A stretch of DNA of 36,530 bases. It comes from Nocardioides mangrovi (GTDB lineage Bacteria; Actinomycetota; Actinomycetes; Propionibacteriales; Nocardioidaceae). A model generated the notes under the pieces. It made no database searches, was not told the origin of the DNA, and saw only the letters and a program-made list of their open reading frames with translations. Location of the stretch: assembly GCF_020073815.1 (NCBI RefSeq), contig NZ_JAIQZJ010000029.1:1-36530 (forward strand), read 5' to 3'. This document shows, piece by piece, positions 23,354 to 30,121 of this stretch (the stretch's first letter is position 1; every line of letters begins with the position of its first letter). The translations under genes and the position numbers were made by a program.

Positions 23354-23374
23354 GTCGGCGACGCTGCCTAGCGT
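23346..23374 (+). promoter_or_regulatory. Promoter TTGTAG-N17-TAGCGT of the ArsR-MFS operon
   Basis: The -35 TTGTAG (23346-23351) and -10 TAGCGT (23369-23374) are separated by 17 bp, and the -10 ends 6 nt before GTG 23381. Both boxes and a leaderless start are present; the right arm of the operator contains the -35. Confidence 0.6.
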
Positions 23375-23380
23375 CACCCC

Positions 23381-23929
23381 GTGACCTCGATCGAGACCCT
23401 TCGCGCCGTCCACCACCCCACGCGGCGACGGATCATCGACCACCTCTACCTGCACGGCCCCGCGCAGGTCGGCTCCCTCGCCCGCGACCTCGAGCAGCAG
23501 GTCGGCAGCATCAGCCACCACCTGCGGATGCTCGAGCGCGCCGGCATCGTCGCCGCGGCGCCCGAGCTCGCCGCCGACGGGCGCACCAGCTGGTGGCGGC
23601 TCGCGCAGGACACGCTGACCTGGTCGGTGGAGGACTTCGACCACGCGGCCGACCGCACCCAGGCGCGGGCCGCCGAGCGGCTCAACATCGACCACCAGCT
23701 GGCCAAGCTCTCCGCCTGGAAGCGCGGCTCCGACCAGGCCGACCCGGCGTGGCGGCGGGCGGCGTTCAGCACCGAATACCTAGCGAAGGCCACGCCCGAC
23801 GAGCTCGTGGCGCTCCAGGCGGCGCTGCACGCGGCGGTGCAGGAGTGGCGCGACGGCATCGACCTCGACGACGGAGCCGACCGGGAGCCGGTCTTCGTCT
23901 TCGCCCACGGCTTCCCGACCCGGCCGTGA
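23381..23929 (+). CDS. ArsR/HTH_20-family transcriptional regulator
   Basis: A 182-residue regulator with an N-terminal winged helix-turn-helix (about 1-75: TLRAVHHPTRRRIIDHLYLH, PAQVGSLARDLEQQVGSISHHLRMLERAG) of the HTH_20 type and a C-terminal helical domain of unknown ligand (DPAWRRAAFSTEYLAKATPDELVALQ). No metal-binding cysteines, so it is not an arsenic or cadmium sensor. GTG 23381 is set by TAGCGT 6 nt upstream. The MFS gene starts inside its stop codon (GTGA), and a palindrome overlaps its -35. The likely role is an autorepressor that controls the exporter; this is inference from layout. Confidence 0.88.
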   Translation: MTSIETLRAVHHPTRRRIIDHLYLHGPAQVGSLARDLEQQVGSISHHLRMLERAGIVAAAPELAADGRTSWWRLAQDTLTWSVEDFDHAADRTQARAAERLNIDHQLAKLSAWKRGSDQADPAWRRAAFSTEYLAKATPDELVALQAALHAAVQEWRDGIDLDDGADREPVFVFAHGFPTRP

Positions 23930-25140
23930 GCGTCGTGGTCCGCGACCGACTCGCCCTCGGCTGGCTGCTCGTCAAGGGGCTCTCCGACGCCGGCGACGCG
24001 CTCTGGACGGTCGCCGTCGCCTGGACCGCGGTGCACGTCGCCAGCCCCGCCGTCGCCGGCCTCGTCGTCGCCGCCGGCACGCTGCCGCGGGCCGTCGTGC
24101 TGCTCCTCGGCGGCGTGGTCGCCGACCGCCTCGAGGCGCGCTGGGTGATGCTCGTCGTCAACCTGGCCCGCATCGCGGTCCTGGTCGCGACGTCGGTCTG
24201 GGTGCTCACGGCCGGTACGACGGTGCCGGTGCTGGTCGTCGCGGCGGTGGCCTTCGGTGTCTGCGACGCGGTCTACGAGCCCTCGGCGGCGACGATCGGC
24301 CGCCAGCTGGTCGCGCCCGACCAGCTGCCGGCATACACCGGCGCCGGGCAGACGATCAGCCGGCTGGGCAGCATGGGTGGAGCCGCGGTCGGCGGCCTCG
24401 TGGTCGCGACCTGGGGGCTCGGCGGGGGAGCCGTCGCCAACGCCGTGACCTTCGCGATCGTCGTCGGCTACCTCGCGGTCGCGCTGCGGCCGCGCTACCC
24501 GCTGCCCCGTGCCGAGGCCGAGCCGGTGCTGCGCGGGGTCGCCCGCGGCTTCGCGCACCTGCGCGACGAGTCGACCACCCGCACCCTCGTGCTCACCCTC
24601 TCCGGCCTCAACCTCGCGGTCTCGCCGGCCCTCGCGCTCGGCGTCGCGCTGCGCGCGCAGGACGGCGGCTGGGGCGCGGGCGCGGTCGGCCTGATGCAGG
24701 CCCTGGTCGGTCTCGGGGCGGCCGCCGGCGCCGCCACCCTGCTCCGCTGGCGGCCCACCCGGGAGGCGGTGGTCGGCTTCTGGCTGCTGGTCCTCCAGGG
24801 CGTCGCGATCGCCGGCATCGGCGTCGGCACGGTCGTGACCACCGCGCTCGCGTGCACGGTCATCGGCGTCACCGCCGGCGCGGCGTCCTCGCTCCTGGGC
24901 GCGACCTTCACCGCGCTCGTGGACGGCGAGTACCTCGGCCGGATGGTCGCGATCACCCGCCTCGGCGACGACGTGCTGATGCCGCTGGCGATGGCCCTCT
25001 TCGGCCTGCTCGCCGGGTCGGTCGGCGTGACGGCCGCGTGTGCGGCGTACGGCCTGGCGATGGCGGGTGCGATGGCGGTCCCGCTGTCCCGGCCGGTGAT
25101 CCGCGGACTCTCCCTCCGGGCGGCGCCGGACCTGGTTTGA
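23926..25140 (+). CDS. Major facilitator superfamily exporter
   Basis: A 404-residue, about 12-helix membrane protein of the MFS. Motif A after TM2 reads GGVVADRLEARWVM; YEPSAATIGRQLVAPDQLPA between TM4 and TM5 is typical of the drug/siderophore exporter branch (MFS_3/enterobactin-exporter-like). GDALWTVAVAWTAVHVA forms TM1. Substrate unknown; a toxic compound or secreted metabolite sensed by the upstream regulator is a fair guess. GTG 23926 overlaps the regulator's TGA by four bases, so translation is coupled. A TTTGAT near its end (25136-25141) may serve as a weak -10 for the next gene. Confidence 0.88.
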   Translation: MSVVVRDRLALGWLLVKGLSDAGDALWTVAVAWTAVHVASPAVAGLVVAAGTLPRAVVLLLGGVVADRLEARWVMLVVNLARIAVLVATSVWVLTAGTTVPVLVVAAVAFGVCDAVYEPSAATIGRQLVAPDQLPAYTGAGQTISRLGSMGGAAVGGLVVATWGLGGGAVANAVTFAIVVGYLAVALRPRYPLPRAEAEPVLRGVARGFAHLRDESTTRTLVLTLSGLNLAVSPALALGVALRAQDGGWGAGAVGLMQALVGLGAAAGAATLLRWRPTREAVVGFWLLVLQGVAIAGIGVGTVVTTALACTVIGVTAGAASSLLGATFTALVDGEYLGRMVAITRLGDDVLMPLAMALFGLLAGSVGVTAACAAYGLAMAGAMAVPLSRPVIRGLSLRAAPDLV

Positions 25141-25148
25141 TCGCGCCC

Positions 25149-25550
25149 ATGAGGCGCACCGTGCAGGCCATGCTCGTGATCGCGATCGTCATCGACCTCG
25201 CCTACTGGACGATCTGGTTCAGCGACCGCGACGTCCTGGCGAGCGAGCACACGCACGCCTACTACGACTTCGAGAACGCCTTCCCGCTGGCCGACCTCTG
25301 GCTGGGCCTCGCGTGCCTGCTGGCGCTGCTGGCGCTCCGCGCGGAGACGCGGTCGGCGACCTTCTGGCTGACCTGCGCCGGATCGGCCGGGATGTACCTC
25401 TTCGGCATGGACTTCCTCTACGACGTGGAGAACGGCATCTTCACCTCCGGCGGCGGTGGCGTGGTCGAGGCGTGCATCGTCGCGCTGACGCTGGTCTTCT
25501 CACTGACGGTGTTGCGGTTCGCGTGGACCCGGTCGCACGCCGTAATTTGA
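25149..25550 (+). CDS. Small four-helix membrane protein of unknown function
   Basis: A 133-residue protein with four hydrophobic segments: VQAMLVIAIVIDLAYWTIWF, FPLADLWLGLACLLALLAL, FWLTCAGSAGMYLFGMDFLY and VEACIVALTLVFSLTVLRFAW. Charged residues in the loop between the first two (SDRDVLASEHTHAYYDFENA) and the MDFLYDVENGIF stretch are conserved-looking features seen in actinobacterial membrane proteins with no known role. ATG 25149 lies 8 nt after the MFS stop; no Shine-Dalgarno is visible. It may be co-transcribed with the exporter. I do not recognise the family. Confidence 0.75.
   Translation: MRRTVQAMLVIAIVIDLAYWTIWFSDRDVLASEHTHAYYDFENAFPLADLWLGLACLLALLALRAETRSATFWLTCAGSAGMYLFGMDFLYDVENGIFTSGGGGVVEACIVALTLVFSLTVLRFAWTRSHAVI
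25543..25548 (+). promoter_or_regulatory. -10 element TAATTT of the MOSC gene
   Basis: TAATTT ends 6 nt before GTG 25555 and overlaps the preceding gene's stop codon. It is one of the most AT-rich hexamers in the region. Confidence 0.55.
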
Positions 25551-25554
25551 TCTC

Positions 25555-26409
25555 GTGGCCCAGCTGACCTCGATCCACCGCTTCCCGGTGAAGTCGTGCC
25601 GGGGCGAGTCGGTCGGGTCCGCGGTCGTCGAGCCTTGGGGACTGGCCGGGGACCGGCGCTGGATGGTCGTCGACGACGCGGGCGCCGGCATCACGGCGCG
25701 CGAGGTCAACCGGCTCGTGCTCGTGCACCCGGAGATCACCGACGGCGGACTGCGGATCACCGCGCCCGACCTGCCGGCCCTCGAGGTGCCCACGCCCGAC
25801 CCGGCGCGCCAGGTCCCGGTCGCGATCTGGTCCTCGACGCTCACCGCCGCAGCGGCCGGCGCCGAGGCGGACGCCTGGATCAGCAAGGCGCTCGGCGTCG
25901 CCGCTCGCCTCGTCCACCTCGACGACCCGACCCGGCGGCCGACCAGTCCCGCCTTCAGCGAGCCCGGCGACCTGGTCTCCTTCGCCGACGGCTACCCGGT
26001 GCTGCTCACGACGGAGGAGTCGCTCGCGGCGCTCAACGACGTCGTCCTCGCCTCCGCCGACACGGGCCGCGACCCGCTCCCGATGACGCGCTTCCGGCCC
26101 AACGTCGTGGTCTCGGGCGTCGAGCCGTGGGCGGAGGACGACTGGCGCCGGATCCGGATCGGCGACGCGGTCTTCCGCGCGGTCAAGGGCTGCGCCCGCT
26201 GCGTGCTCACGACGATCGACCCGGACTCCGCCGTACGCGAGAAGGAGCCGATCCGCTCGCTCGCGAAGATCCGGCGCTGGGACGGCGCCACCTGGTTCGG
26301 CATCAACCTGGTGCCCGACACCTACGACGTGACGATCCGCGTCGGCGACGAGTTCGAGGTGCTGGAGGCCGTCGCTCCCGGTTCGGGTCCGCTGCGTCCC
26401 GCGCCGTAG
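25555..26409 (+). CDS. MOSC domain protein, mARC-like molybdenum-cofactor enzyme
   Basis: A 284-residue protein with an N-terminal MOSC_N beta-barrel (LTSIHRFPVKSCRGESV, about 1-120) and a C-terminal MOSC domain (about 135-275). The motif KGCARCVLTTIDPDS (211-225) matches the mARC/YiiM-YcbX cofactor site; Cys216 is expected to ligate molybdenum. Homologues reduce N-hydroxylated compounds or take part in sulfur handling. No 2Fe-2S domain is fused, so it would need a separate electron donor. GTG 25555 has TAATTT 6 nt upstream. Moco use ties it to the molybdate importer about 12 kb away, but no Moco biosynthesis gene is in the window. Substrate unknown. Confidence 0.88.
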   Translation: MAQLTSIHRFPVKSCRGESVGSAVVEPWGLAGDRRWMVVDDAGAGITAREVNRLVLVHPEITDGGLRITAPDLPALEVPTPDPARQVPVAIWSSTLTAAAAGAEADAWISKALGVAARLVHLDDPTRRPTSPAFSEPGDLVSFADGYPVLLTTEESLAALNDVVLASADTGRDPLPMTRFRPNVVVSGVEPWAEDDWRRIRIGDAVFRAVKGCARCVLTTIDPDSAVREKEPIRSLAKIRRWDGATWFGINLVPDTYDVTIRVGDEFEVLEAVAPGSGPLRPAP

Positions 26410-26412
26410 ACT
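26407..26412 (+). promoter_or_regulatory. -10 element TAGACT of ychF
   Basis: TAGACT, identical to the ispH hexamer, begins inside the MOSC gene's stop codon and ends 8 nt before GTG 26421. Confidence 0.55.
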
Positions 26413-26420
26413 CGCCGCCC

Positions 26421-27497
26421 GTGGCACTCACCATCGGCATCGTCGGGCTCCCCAACGCGGGCAAGTCCACGCTCTTCAACGCACTGACCAAGAACGACGT
26501 CCTCGCGGCGAACTACCCGTTCGCCACCATCGAGCCGAACGTCGGCGTGGTCGGCGTCCCCGACGACCGGCTCGAGAAGCTCTCCGAGATCTTCGGCTCG
26601 GCCCGGATCCTGCCCGCGACCGTCGAGTTCGTCGACATCGCCGGCATCGTCCGGGGTGCCTCCGAGGGCGAGGGCCTGGGCAACAAGTTCCTCGCGCACA
26701 TCCGCGAGTCGGCCGCGATCTGCCAGGTGACCCGGGTCTTCCGCGACGAGGACGTCACCCACGTCGACGGCGAGGTCAACCCCGCCAACGACATCTCCAC
26801 CATCCAGACCGAGCTGATCCTCGCCGACCTGCAGACGGTCGAGAAGGCGGTCCCGCGGCTGGAGAAGGAGGCGCGCGGCAAGAAGGAGCTCACCGCCAAC
26901 CTCGACGCCGCCAAGGAGGCGCTCGCCGCCCTCGAGGCCGGCACCCCGATCATCGCCACGAAGATCGACCGCTCGCTGATCCGCGAGCTCTCGCTGCTGA
27001 CGGCCAAGCCCTTCATCTACGTCTTCAACTGCGACGCCGACGAGCTCGCCGACGAGGCCCTCAAGCAGAAGATGCGCGAGATCGTCGCGCCCTCCGAGGC
27101 GATCTTCCTGGACGCGAAGTTCGAGGCCGAGCTGGTCGAGCTCGGCGACGACGACGAGGCCCGCGAGATGCTCGCGGAGATGGGCGTCGACGAGCCCGGC
27201 CTCGAGGTGCTCGCCCGGGTCGGCTTCGACACCCTCGGCCTGCAGACCTACCTCACCGCCGGTCCCAAGGAGACCCGCGCCTGGACGATCCCGCAGGGCG
27301 CGACCGCTCCCCAGGCGGCCGGCGTGATCCACACCGACTTCGAGCGCGGCTTCATCAAGGCCGAGATCGTCTCCTTCGACGACCTCGTCGGGCTCGGCTC
27401 GATGGCCAAGGCCAAGGAGGCCGGCAAGGTCCGCATGGAGGGCAAGGACTACGTCATGCAGGACGGCGACGTCGTGGAGTTCCGCTTCAACGTCTGA
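26421..27497 (+). CDS. ychF: Redox-regulated ATPase YchF (Obg family)
   Basis: A 358-residue P-loop protein of the OBG-HflX family. YchF prefers ATP because its G4 motif is altered; it binds ribosomes and influences stress responses. Seen are the P-loop GLPNAGKST (9-17), switch region NYPFATIEPN with DDRLEKL following, G3 DIAGIVRGASEGEGLG, a coiled-coil arm (about 130-200), and the C-terminal TGS domain (FERGFIKAEIVSFDDLVGLG, ending YVMQDGDVVEFRFNV). GTG 26421 is placed by TAGACT 8 nt upstream. In M. tuberculosis ychF (Rv1112) is also just downstream of ispH; here about 7.9 kb of extra genes separates them. Convergent small gene begins 9 bp after the stop. Confidence 0.97.
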   Translation: MALTIGIVGLPNAGKSTLFNALTKNDVLAANYPFATIEPNVGVVGVPDDRLEKLSEIFGSARILPATVEFVDIAGIVRGASEGEGLGNKFLAHIRESAAICQVTRVFRDEDVTHVDGEVNPANDISTIQTELILADLQTVEKAVPRLEKEARGKKELTANLDAAKEALAALEAGTPIIATKIDRSLIRELSLLTAKPFIYVFNCDADELADEALKQKMREIVAPSEAIFLDAKFEAELVELGDDDEAREMLAEMGVDEPGLEVLARVGFDTLGLQTYLTAGPKETRAWTIPQGATAPQAAGVIHTDFERGFIKAEIVSFDDLVGLGSMAKAKEAGKVRMEGKDYVMQDGDVVEFRFNV

Positions 27498-27506
27498 TGG
27501 ACACGA

Positions 27507-27716
27507 TCAGGCGGCGTCGGACGAGCCGAGGATCGCCTCACGGGTACGGCGCCACGAGGTGGCGCGCTGCCGGTCACTGACCAGCGCGGTGCTGTGGGTG
27601 CGCAGCTCGCGCTCGGCGCTGGCGCGCCAGGCGTGGCCGTGGGTACCGGCCAGGCACGCGCGGAAGTCCTCGAGCCAGCCGGCGACCCAGTCCTGGGTGT
27701 CGACGGAGGTGGTCAT
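27507..27716 (-). CDS. Small hypothetical protein, 69 aa
   Basis: A 69-residue, charged, soluble protein rich in Trp (four), Arg and Ala, starting MTTSVDTQDWVAGWLEDFRA. It looks helical with no membrane segment or metal motif. Coding is supported by an ATG at 27716 with an AGGGGG ribosome binding site at close spacing and high third-position GC. The region between it and the upstream isochorismatase-like gene (same strand) holds two hairpins, one of them folding the ribosome binding site. No family recognised; a short regulatory or accessory protein is possible. Confidence 0.6.
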   Translation of the reverse strand: MTTSVDTQDWVAGWLEDFRACLAGTHGHAWRASAERELRTHSTALVSDRQRATSWRRTREAILGSSDAA

Positions 27717-27719
27717 GTC

Positions 27720-27736
27720 CCCCTCATCGGCAGGGG
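27720..27736 (-). promoter_or_regulatory. Hairpin that includes the ribosome binding site of the 69-aa gene
   Basis: On the minus strand CCCCT (27736-27732) pairs with AGGGG (27724-27720) around a 7-nt loop; the second arm is the Shine-Dalgarno sequence 3 nt before ATG 27716. Pairing would block ribosome entry. Short stem, so only a candidate. Confidence 0.35.
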
Positions 27737-27742
27737 AGGAGA

Positions 27743-27759
27743 CCGACCTGAGAGGTCGG
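27743..27759 (-). terminator. Hairpin CCGACCT-N3-AGGTCGG after the isochorismatase-like gene
   Basis: Perfect seven-base arms with a three-base loop, 11 nt beyond the stop codon at 27770 on the minus strand. The sequence after it on that strand is pyrimidine-rich (TCTCCTCCCC) but lacks a T-run. It could terminate the isochorismatase-like transcript or attenuate reading into the 69-aa gene. Confidence 0.5.
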
Positions 27760-27769
27760 GCCGGACGGA

Positions 27770-28345
27770 CTAGAACTCGACCTCGGCGGCCGTCGCGACC
27801 GAGCCCGAGGCGGAGGCAGTCGTCAGCCCCCAGTCGGCGTACATGTTGGTGAAGTTGATCTTGGTCTGCGCCGAGATCAGCTCACCGCCGGAGTACTCCG
27901 CCGGGATCTCGCCGGTCGTGTGGCAGTCGGACACCAGCGTTACGTCGTAGCCGCGGTGCACGGCGCCGTGGAGCGTCGAGCGGATGCAGGCGTCGGTCTG
28001 CGCGCCCGCGATCACGAGGTGGTCGGCGCCGAGCGCGTCGAGCAGGTCGCCCAGCTCGGTCTCCTCGAAGGAGTCGCCGTAGCGCTTCTGCACGACGGGC
28101 TCCCCGTCGGCGGGCGCGAGCCCGTCGGCGAGCTGCCACGGCTCCTCGCCGGCGACCAGCTCGCCGCTGTTGTGCTGGACCCACACGACCGGCACCTGCG
28201 CCGCTCGCGCCTTGTCGACTAGCCCGGCGACCCGCGAGACGACGCCCGCTGGGTCCCAGGTGCCGTCGTCGGCGAGCACCCCCTTCTGCAGGTCGACCAC
28301 CACGAAGGCCGTGGACTTCTCCGTCTTCCCCGTGTTCTCAGCCAT
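27770..28345 (-). CDS. Isochorismatase-family cysteine hydrolase
   Basis: A 191-residue cysteine hydrolase of the isochorismatase-like fold (nicotinamidase, ureidoacrylate and carbamoyl hydrolases). The triad is complete: Asp18 (VVVDLQKG), Lys87 (VQKRYGDSF) and Cys120 (TDACIRST). The VVWVQHN and DCHTTGEIP segments with His are family features. The KRYGDSFEET part and short length suggest a single-domain enzyme of unassigned substrate, not nicotinamidase (no DxHxxxH zinc motif). ATG 28345 is supported by TACGGT 6 nt upstream. Upstream on the same strand lies the LLM oxidoreductase, 29 bp away. Confidence 0.9.
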   Translation of the reverse strand: MAENTGKTEKSTAFVVVDLQKGVLADDGTWDPAGVVSRVAGLVDKARAAQVPVVWVQHNSGELVAGEEPWQLADGLAPADGEPVVQKRYGDSFEETELGDLLDALGADHLVIAGAQTDACIRSTLHGAVHRGYDVTLVSDCHTTGEIPAEYSGGELISAQTKINFTNMYADWGLTTASASGSVATAAEVEF

Positions 28346-28351
28346 GCCAGC

Positions 28352-28357
28352 ACCGTA
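28352..28357 (-). promoter_or_regulatory. -10 element TACGGT of the isochorismatase-like gene
   Basis: TACGGT (28357 to 28352, minus strand) ends 6 nt before ATG 28345, so this gene likely has its own leaderless promoter although it follows the LLM gene closely. Confidence 0.5.
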
Positions 28358-28374
28358 CGACGGGCCGCCGACAG

Positions 28375-29115
28375 TCACATCCTGGCGAGCAGCGGGCGCG
28401 GGTCGGGGTGGTCGTCGGTGCCCTGCAGCACGACGGTGTCGGCGCCGGCGTCCGCGAGCTCCGCCACCCACGCGCGGACGTCCCGGCCGTCGTCGGGGCC
28501 GACCTGGGTGTAGACCGCGACCTCGGCGTCCGGGCCGACGACCGACCGCGCCCGACGTACGACGTCGGGGTCGGTCACCGAGTCGAGCAGCACCCCGTCG
28601 GCCACCTCGCCCGCGAGCGCGACGGTGCGCGGGCCGCGGGCGCCGACCAGCAGCCGCGGCGGCTCGGCGGGCGGCCAGTCGAGGGCGACCGCGTCGAGGT
28701 GCACGTAGCGCCCGGAGACGGTGACGGTCTCGCCGCGCAGCAGGGCCGCGACCGCCGCCGTGTGCTCGCGCAGCAGCGTCACGGGCGAGTCGACCCGGGC
28801 GCCGACCTGCCCCATCCAGTCCTGCACGCCGTGCCCGAGCGCGACCACGAACCGCCCCGGGAACATCCGCGCGAGCGTGGCGATCTCCATCGCCGCGATC
28901 GCCGGGTTGCGCAGCGGCACGGGCAGCAGCCCGACCGCGACGTGCACGCGGCTCGACCAGGCGAGGGCCGCGGCGGCCGCGGTCAGCCCGCCCTCGAGGA
29001 AGCAGTCCTCCCACAGCCACAGCTCGTCGACCCCGGAGGCGTCGACCGCCTCGACGACCGCACGGAGGTCCTCGGGCGGGCTCTGCGGACGGAAGACGAC
29101 GCCGGTCCTGGTCAT
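28375..29115 (-). CDS. LLM-class (luciferase-like) flavin/F420-dependent oxidoreductase
   Basis: A 246-residue TIM-barrel oxidoreductase of the luciferase-like monooxygenase superfamily, short compared with the usual 280-350 residues but with both ends present. Typical elements: VDELWLWEDCFLEGGLTAAAA, VHVAVGLLPVPLRNPAIAAM, LARMFPGRFVVALGHGVQDW (cofactor loop), PRLLVGARGPRTVALAGEVADGVLL. In actinobacteria most such proteins use reduced F420, but FMN cannot be excluded. ATG 29115 has TAGCGT 6 nt upstream. Divergent from the esterase gene, 24 bp away. Substrate unknown. Confidence 0.88.
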   Translation of the reverse strand: MTRTGVVFRPQSPPEDLRAVVEAVDASGVDELWLWEDCFLEGGLTAAAAALAWSSRVHVAVGLLPVPLRNPAIAAMEIATLARMFPGRFVVALGHGVQDWMGQVGARVDSPVTLLREHTAAVAALLRGETVTVSGRYVHLDAVALDWPPAEPPRLLVGARGPRTVALAGEVADGVLLDSVTDPDVVRRARSVVGPDAEVAVYTQVGPDDGRDVRAWVAELADAGADTVVLQGTDDHPDPRPLLARM

Positions 29116-29121
29116 GGCCCG

Positions 29122-29131
29122 ACGCTAGCCT
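29122..29131. promoter_or_regulatory. Overlapping divergent -10 elements for the LLM and esterase genes
   Basis: TAGCGT (29127 to 29122, minus) and TAGCCT (29126-29131, plus) share the TA base pairs of one GCTAGC palindrome. They lie 6 nt before the LLM ATG and 8 nt before the esterase ATG. Start codons are only 24 bp apart, so the two promoters cannot be occupied together. Confidence 0.6.
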
Positions 29132-29139
29132 TGACGACG

Positions 29140-30111
29140 ATGACCGAGAAGCTCCCCGCCGGCGTCCGGGTCCTCGACCGCATGATGAAGGTCAACCCGG
29201 GCCTGTCCGTCGCGCGGATGACACCCGCGCAGCTGGAGAAGGTGCAGGCGACGGTCATCCCCGACGGCGGCGTCGCGGACCTCTTCCTCGGCCGCCGGCA
29301 GCCGGGCGTCGACGTCCGCTCCATCAGCTTCCCGGCCCGGCACGGCGACCTGCCGCTGCGGATCTACACCCCGGAGACCTGGTCGCGCACACCGCGGCCG
29401 GTGGTGCTCAACTTCCACGGCGGCGGCTTCGTCCTCGGCAGCGCCCGCCAGTGCGACTGGTCCTGCAGCCTGGTCGCCAAGGAGCTCGACGCCGTCGTGG
29501 TCTCCGTCGACTACCGGCTGGCCCCGTCCTACCGCTTCCCGGCCGGCGTCGAGGACTGCTACGACGCCCTCATCTGGACCGCCGCCCACGCCGGCGACCT
29601 CGACGCGGACCCGCGTCGGCTCGGGGTGATGGGCGACAGCGCCGGTGGCAACCTGGCCGCGGTCGTCGCCCTGATGGCGCGCGACCAGGGCGGCCCGCGG
29701 ATCGGCCACCAGGCGCTGGTCTACCCGGCGACCAACATGACCGACGAGCTGCGCGACGACCCGTCGGTCACCGCCAACACCCGCGGCATCGTCCTCACCA
29801 ACGACGACATCGAGGTCTTCCGCGCCCACTACCTCCGCCCGGAGGACGACCCCACCGACTACCGGCTCTCGCCGCTGCTGGCCGACAACCTCTCCGGTCT
29901 CCCGCCGGCGGTCGTCGTGGTGGCGGGCCTCGACCCGCTCCACGACAGCGGCATCCGCTACGCGCAGGCGCTCGCCGACGCGGGCAACGAGGTGCGGGTG
30001 GAGGACTTCCACCTGATGCCGCACGGATTCCTGAGCTTCCCCTACTTCTGCGCCAGCGCCCGTCCGGCCGTCGACGCGATCGTCCGGGCGCAGCGAGAGG
30101 CGCTCGGCTGA
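29140..30111 (+). CDS. Alpha/beta hydrolase, hormone-sensitive-lipase family carboxylesterase
   Basis: A 323-residue HSL-family esterase. The oxyanion-hole motif HGGGF is at 93-97, the nucleophile GDSAGG has Ser167, the acid is Asp265 (AGLDPLHD) and the base His295 (LMPHGFL), so it should be active. An N-terminal cap of about 80 residues precedes the core. Members hydrolyse short acyl esters, lactones or drugs; substrate cannot be stated. No signal peptide, so cytoplasmic. ATG 29140 is set by TAGCCT 8 nt upstream. Its stop is 10 bp before the convergent histidine kinase stop. Confidence 0.92.
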   Translation: MTEKLPAGVRVLDRMMKVNPGLSVARMTPAQLEKVQATVIPDGGVADLFLGRRQPGVDVRSISFPARHGDLPLRIYTPETWSRTPRPVVLNFHGGGFVLGSARQCDWSCSLVAKELDAVVVSVDYRLAPSYRFPAGVEDCYDALIWTAAHAGDLDADPRRLGVMGDSAGGNLAAVVALMARDQGGPRIGHQALVYPATNMTDELRDDPSVTANTRGIVLTNDDIEVFRAHYLRPEDDPTDYRLSPLLADNLSGLPPAVVVVAGLDPLHDSGIRYAQALADAGNEVRVEDFHLMPHGFLSFPYFCASARPAVDAIVRAQREALG

Positions 30112-30121
30112 GACGCAGCCG

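Noticed and set aside
27498..27515. Terminator CTGAT-N7-ATCAG after ychF
   Set aside because: Five-base stem including both convergent stop codons; too weak to separate from chance.
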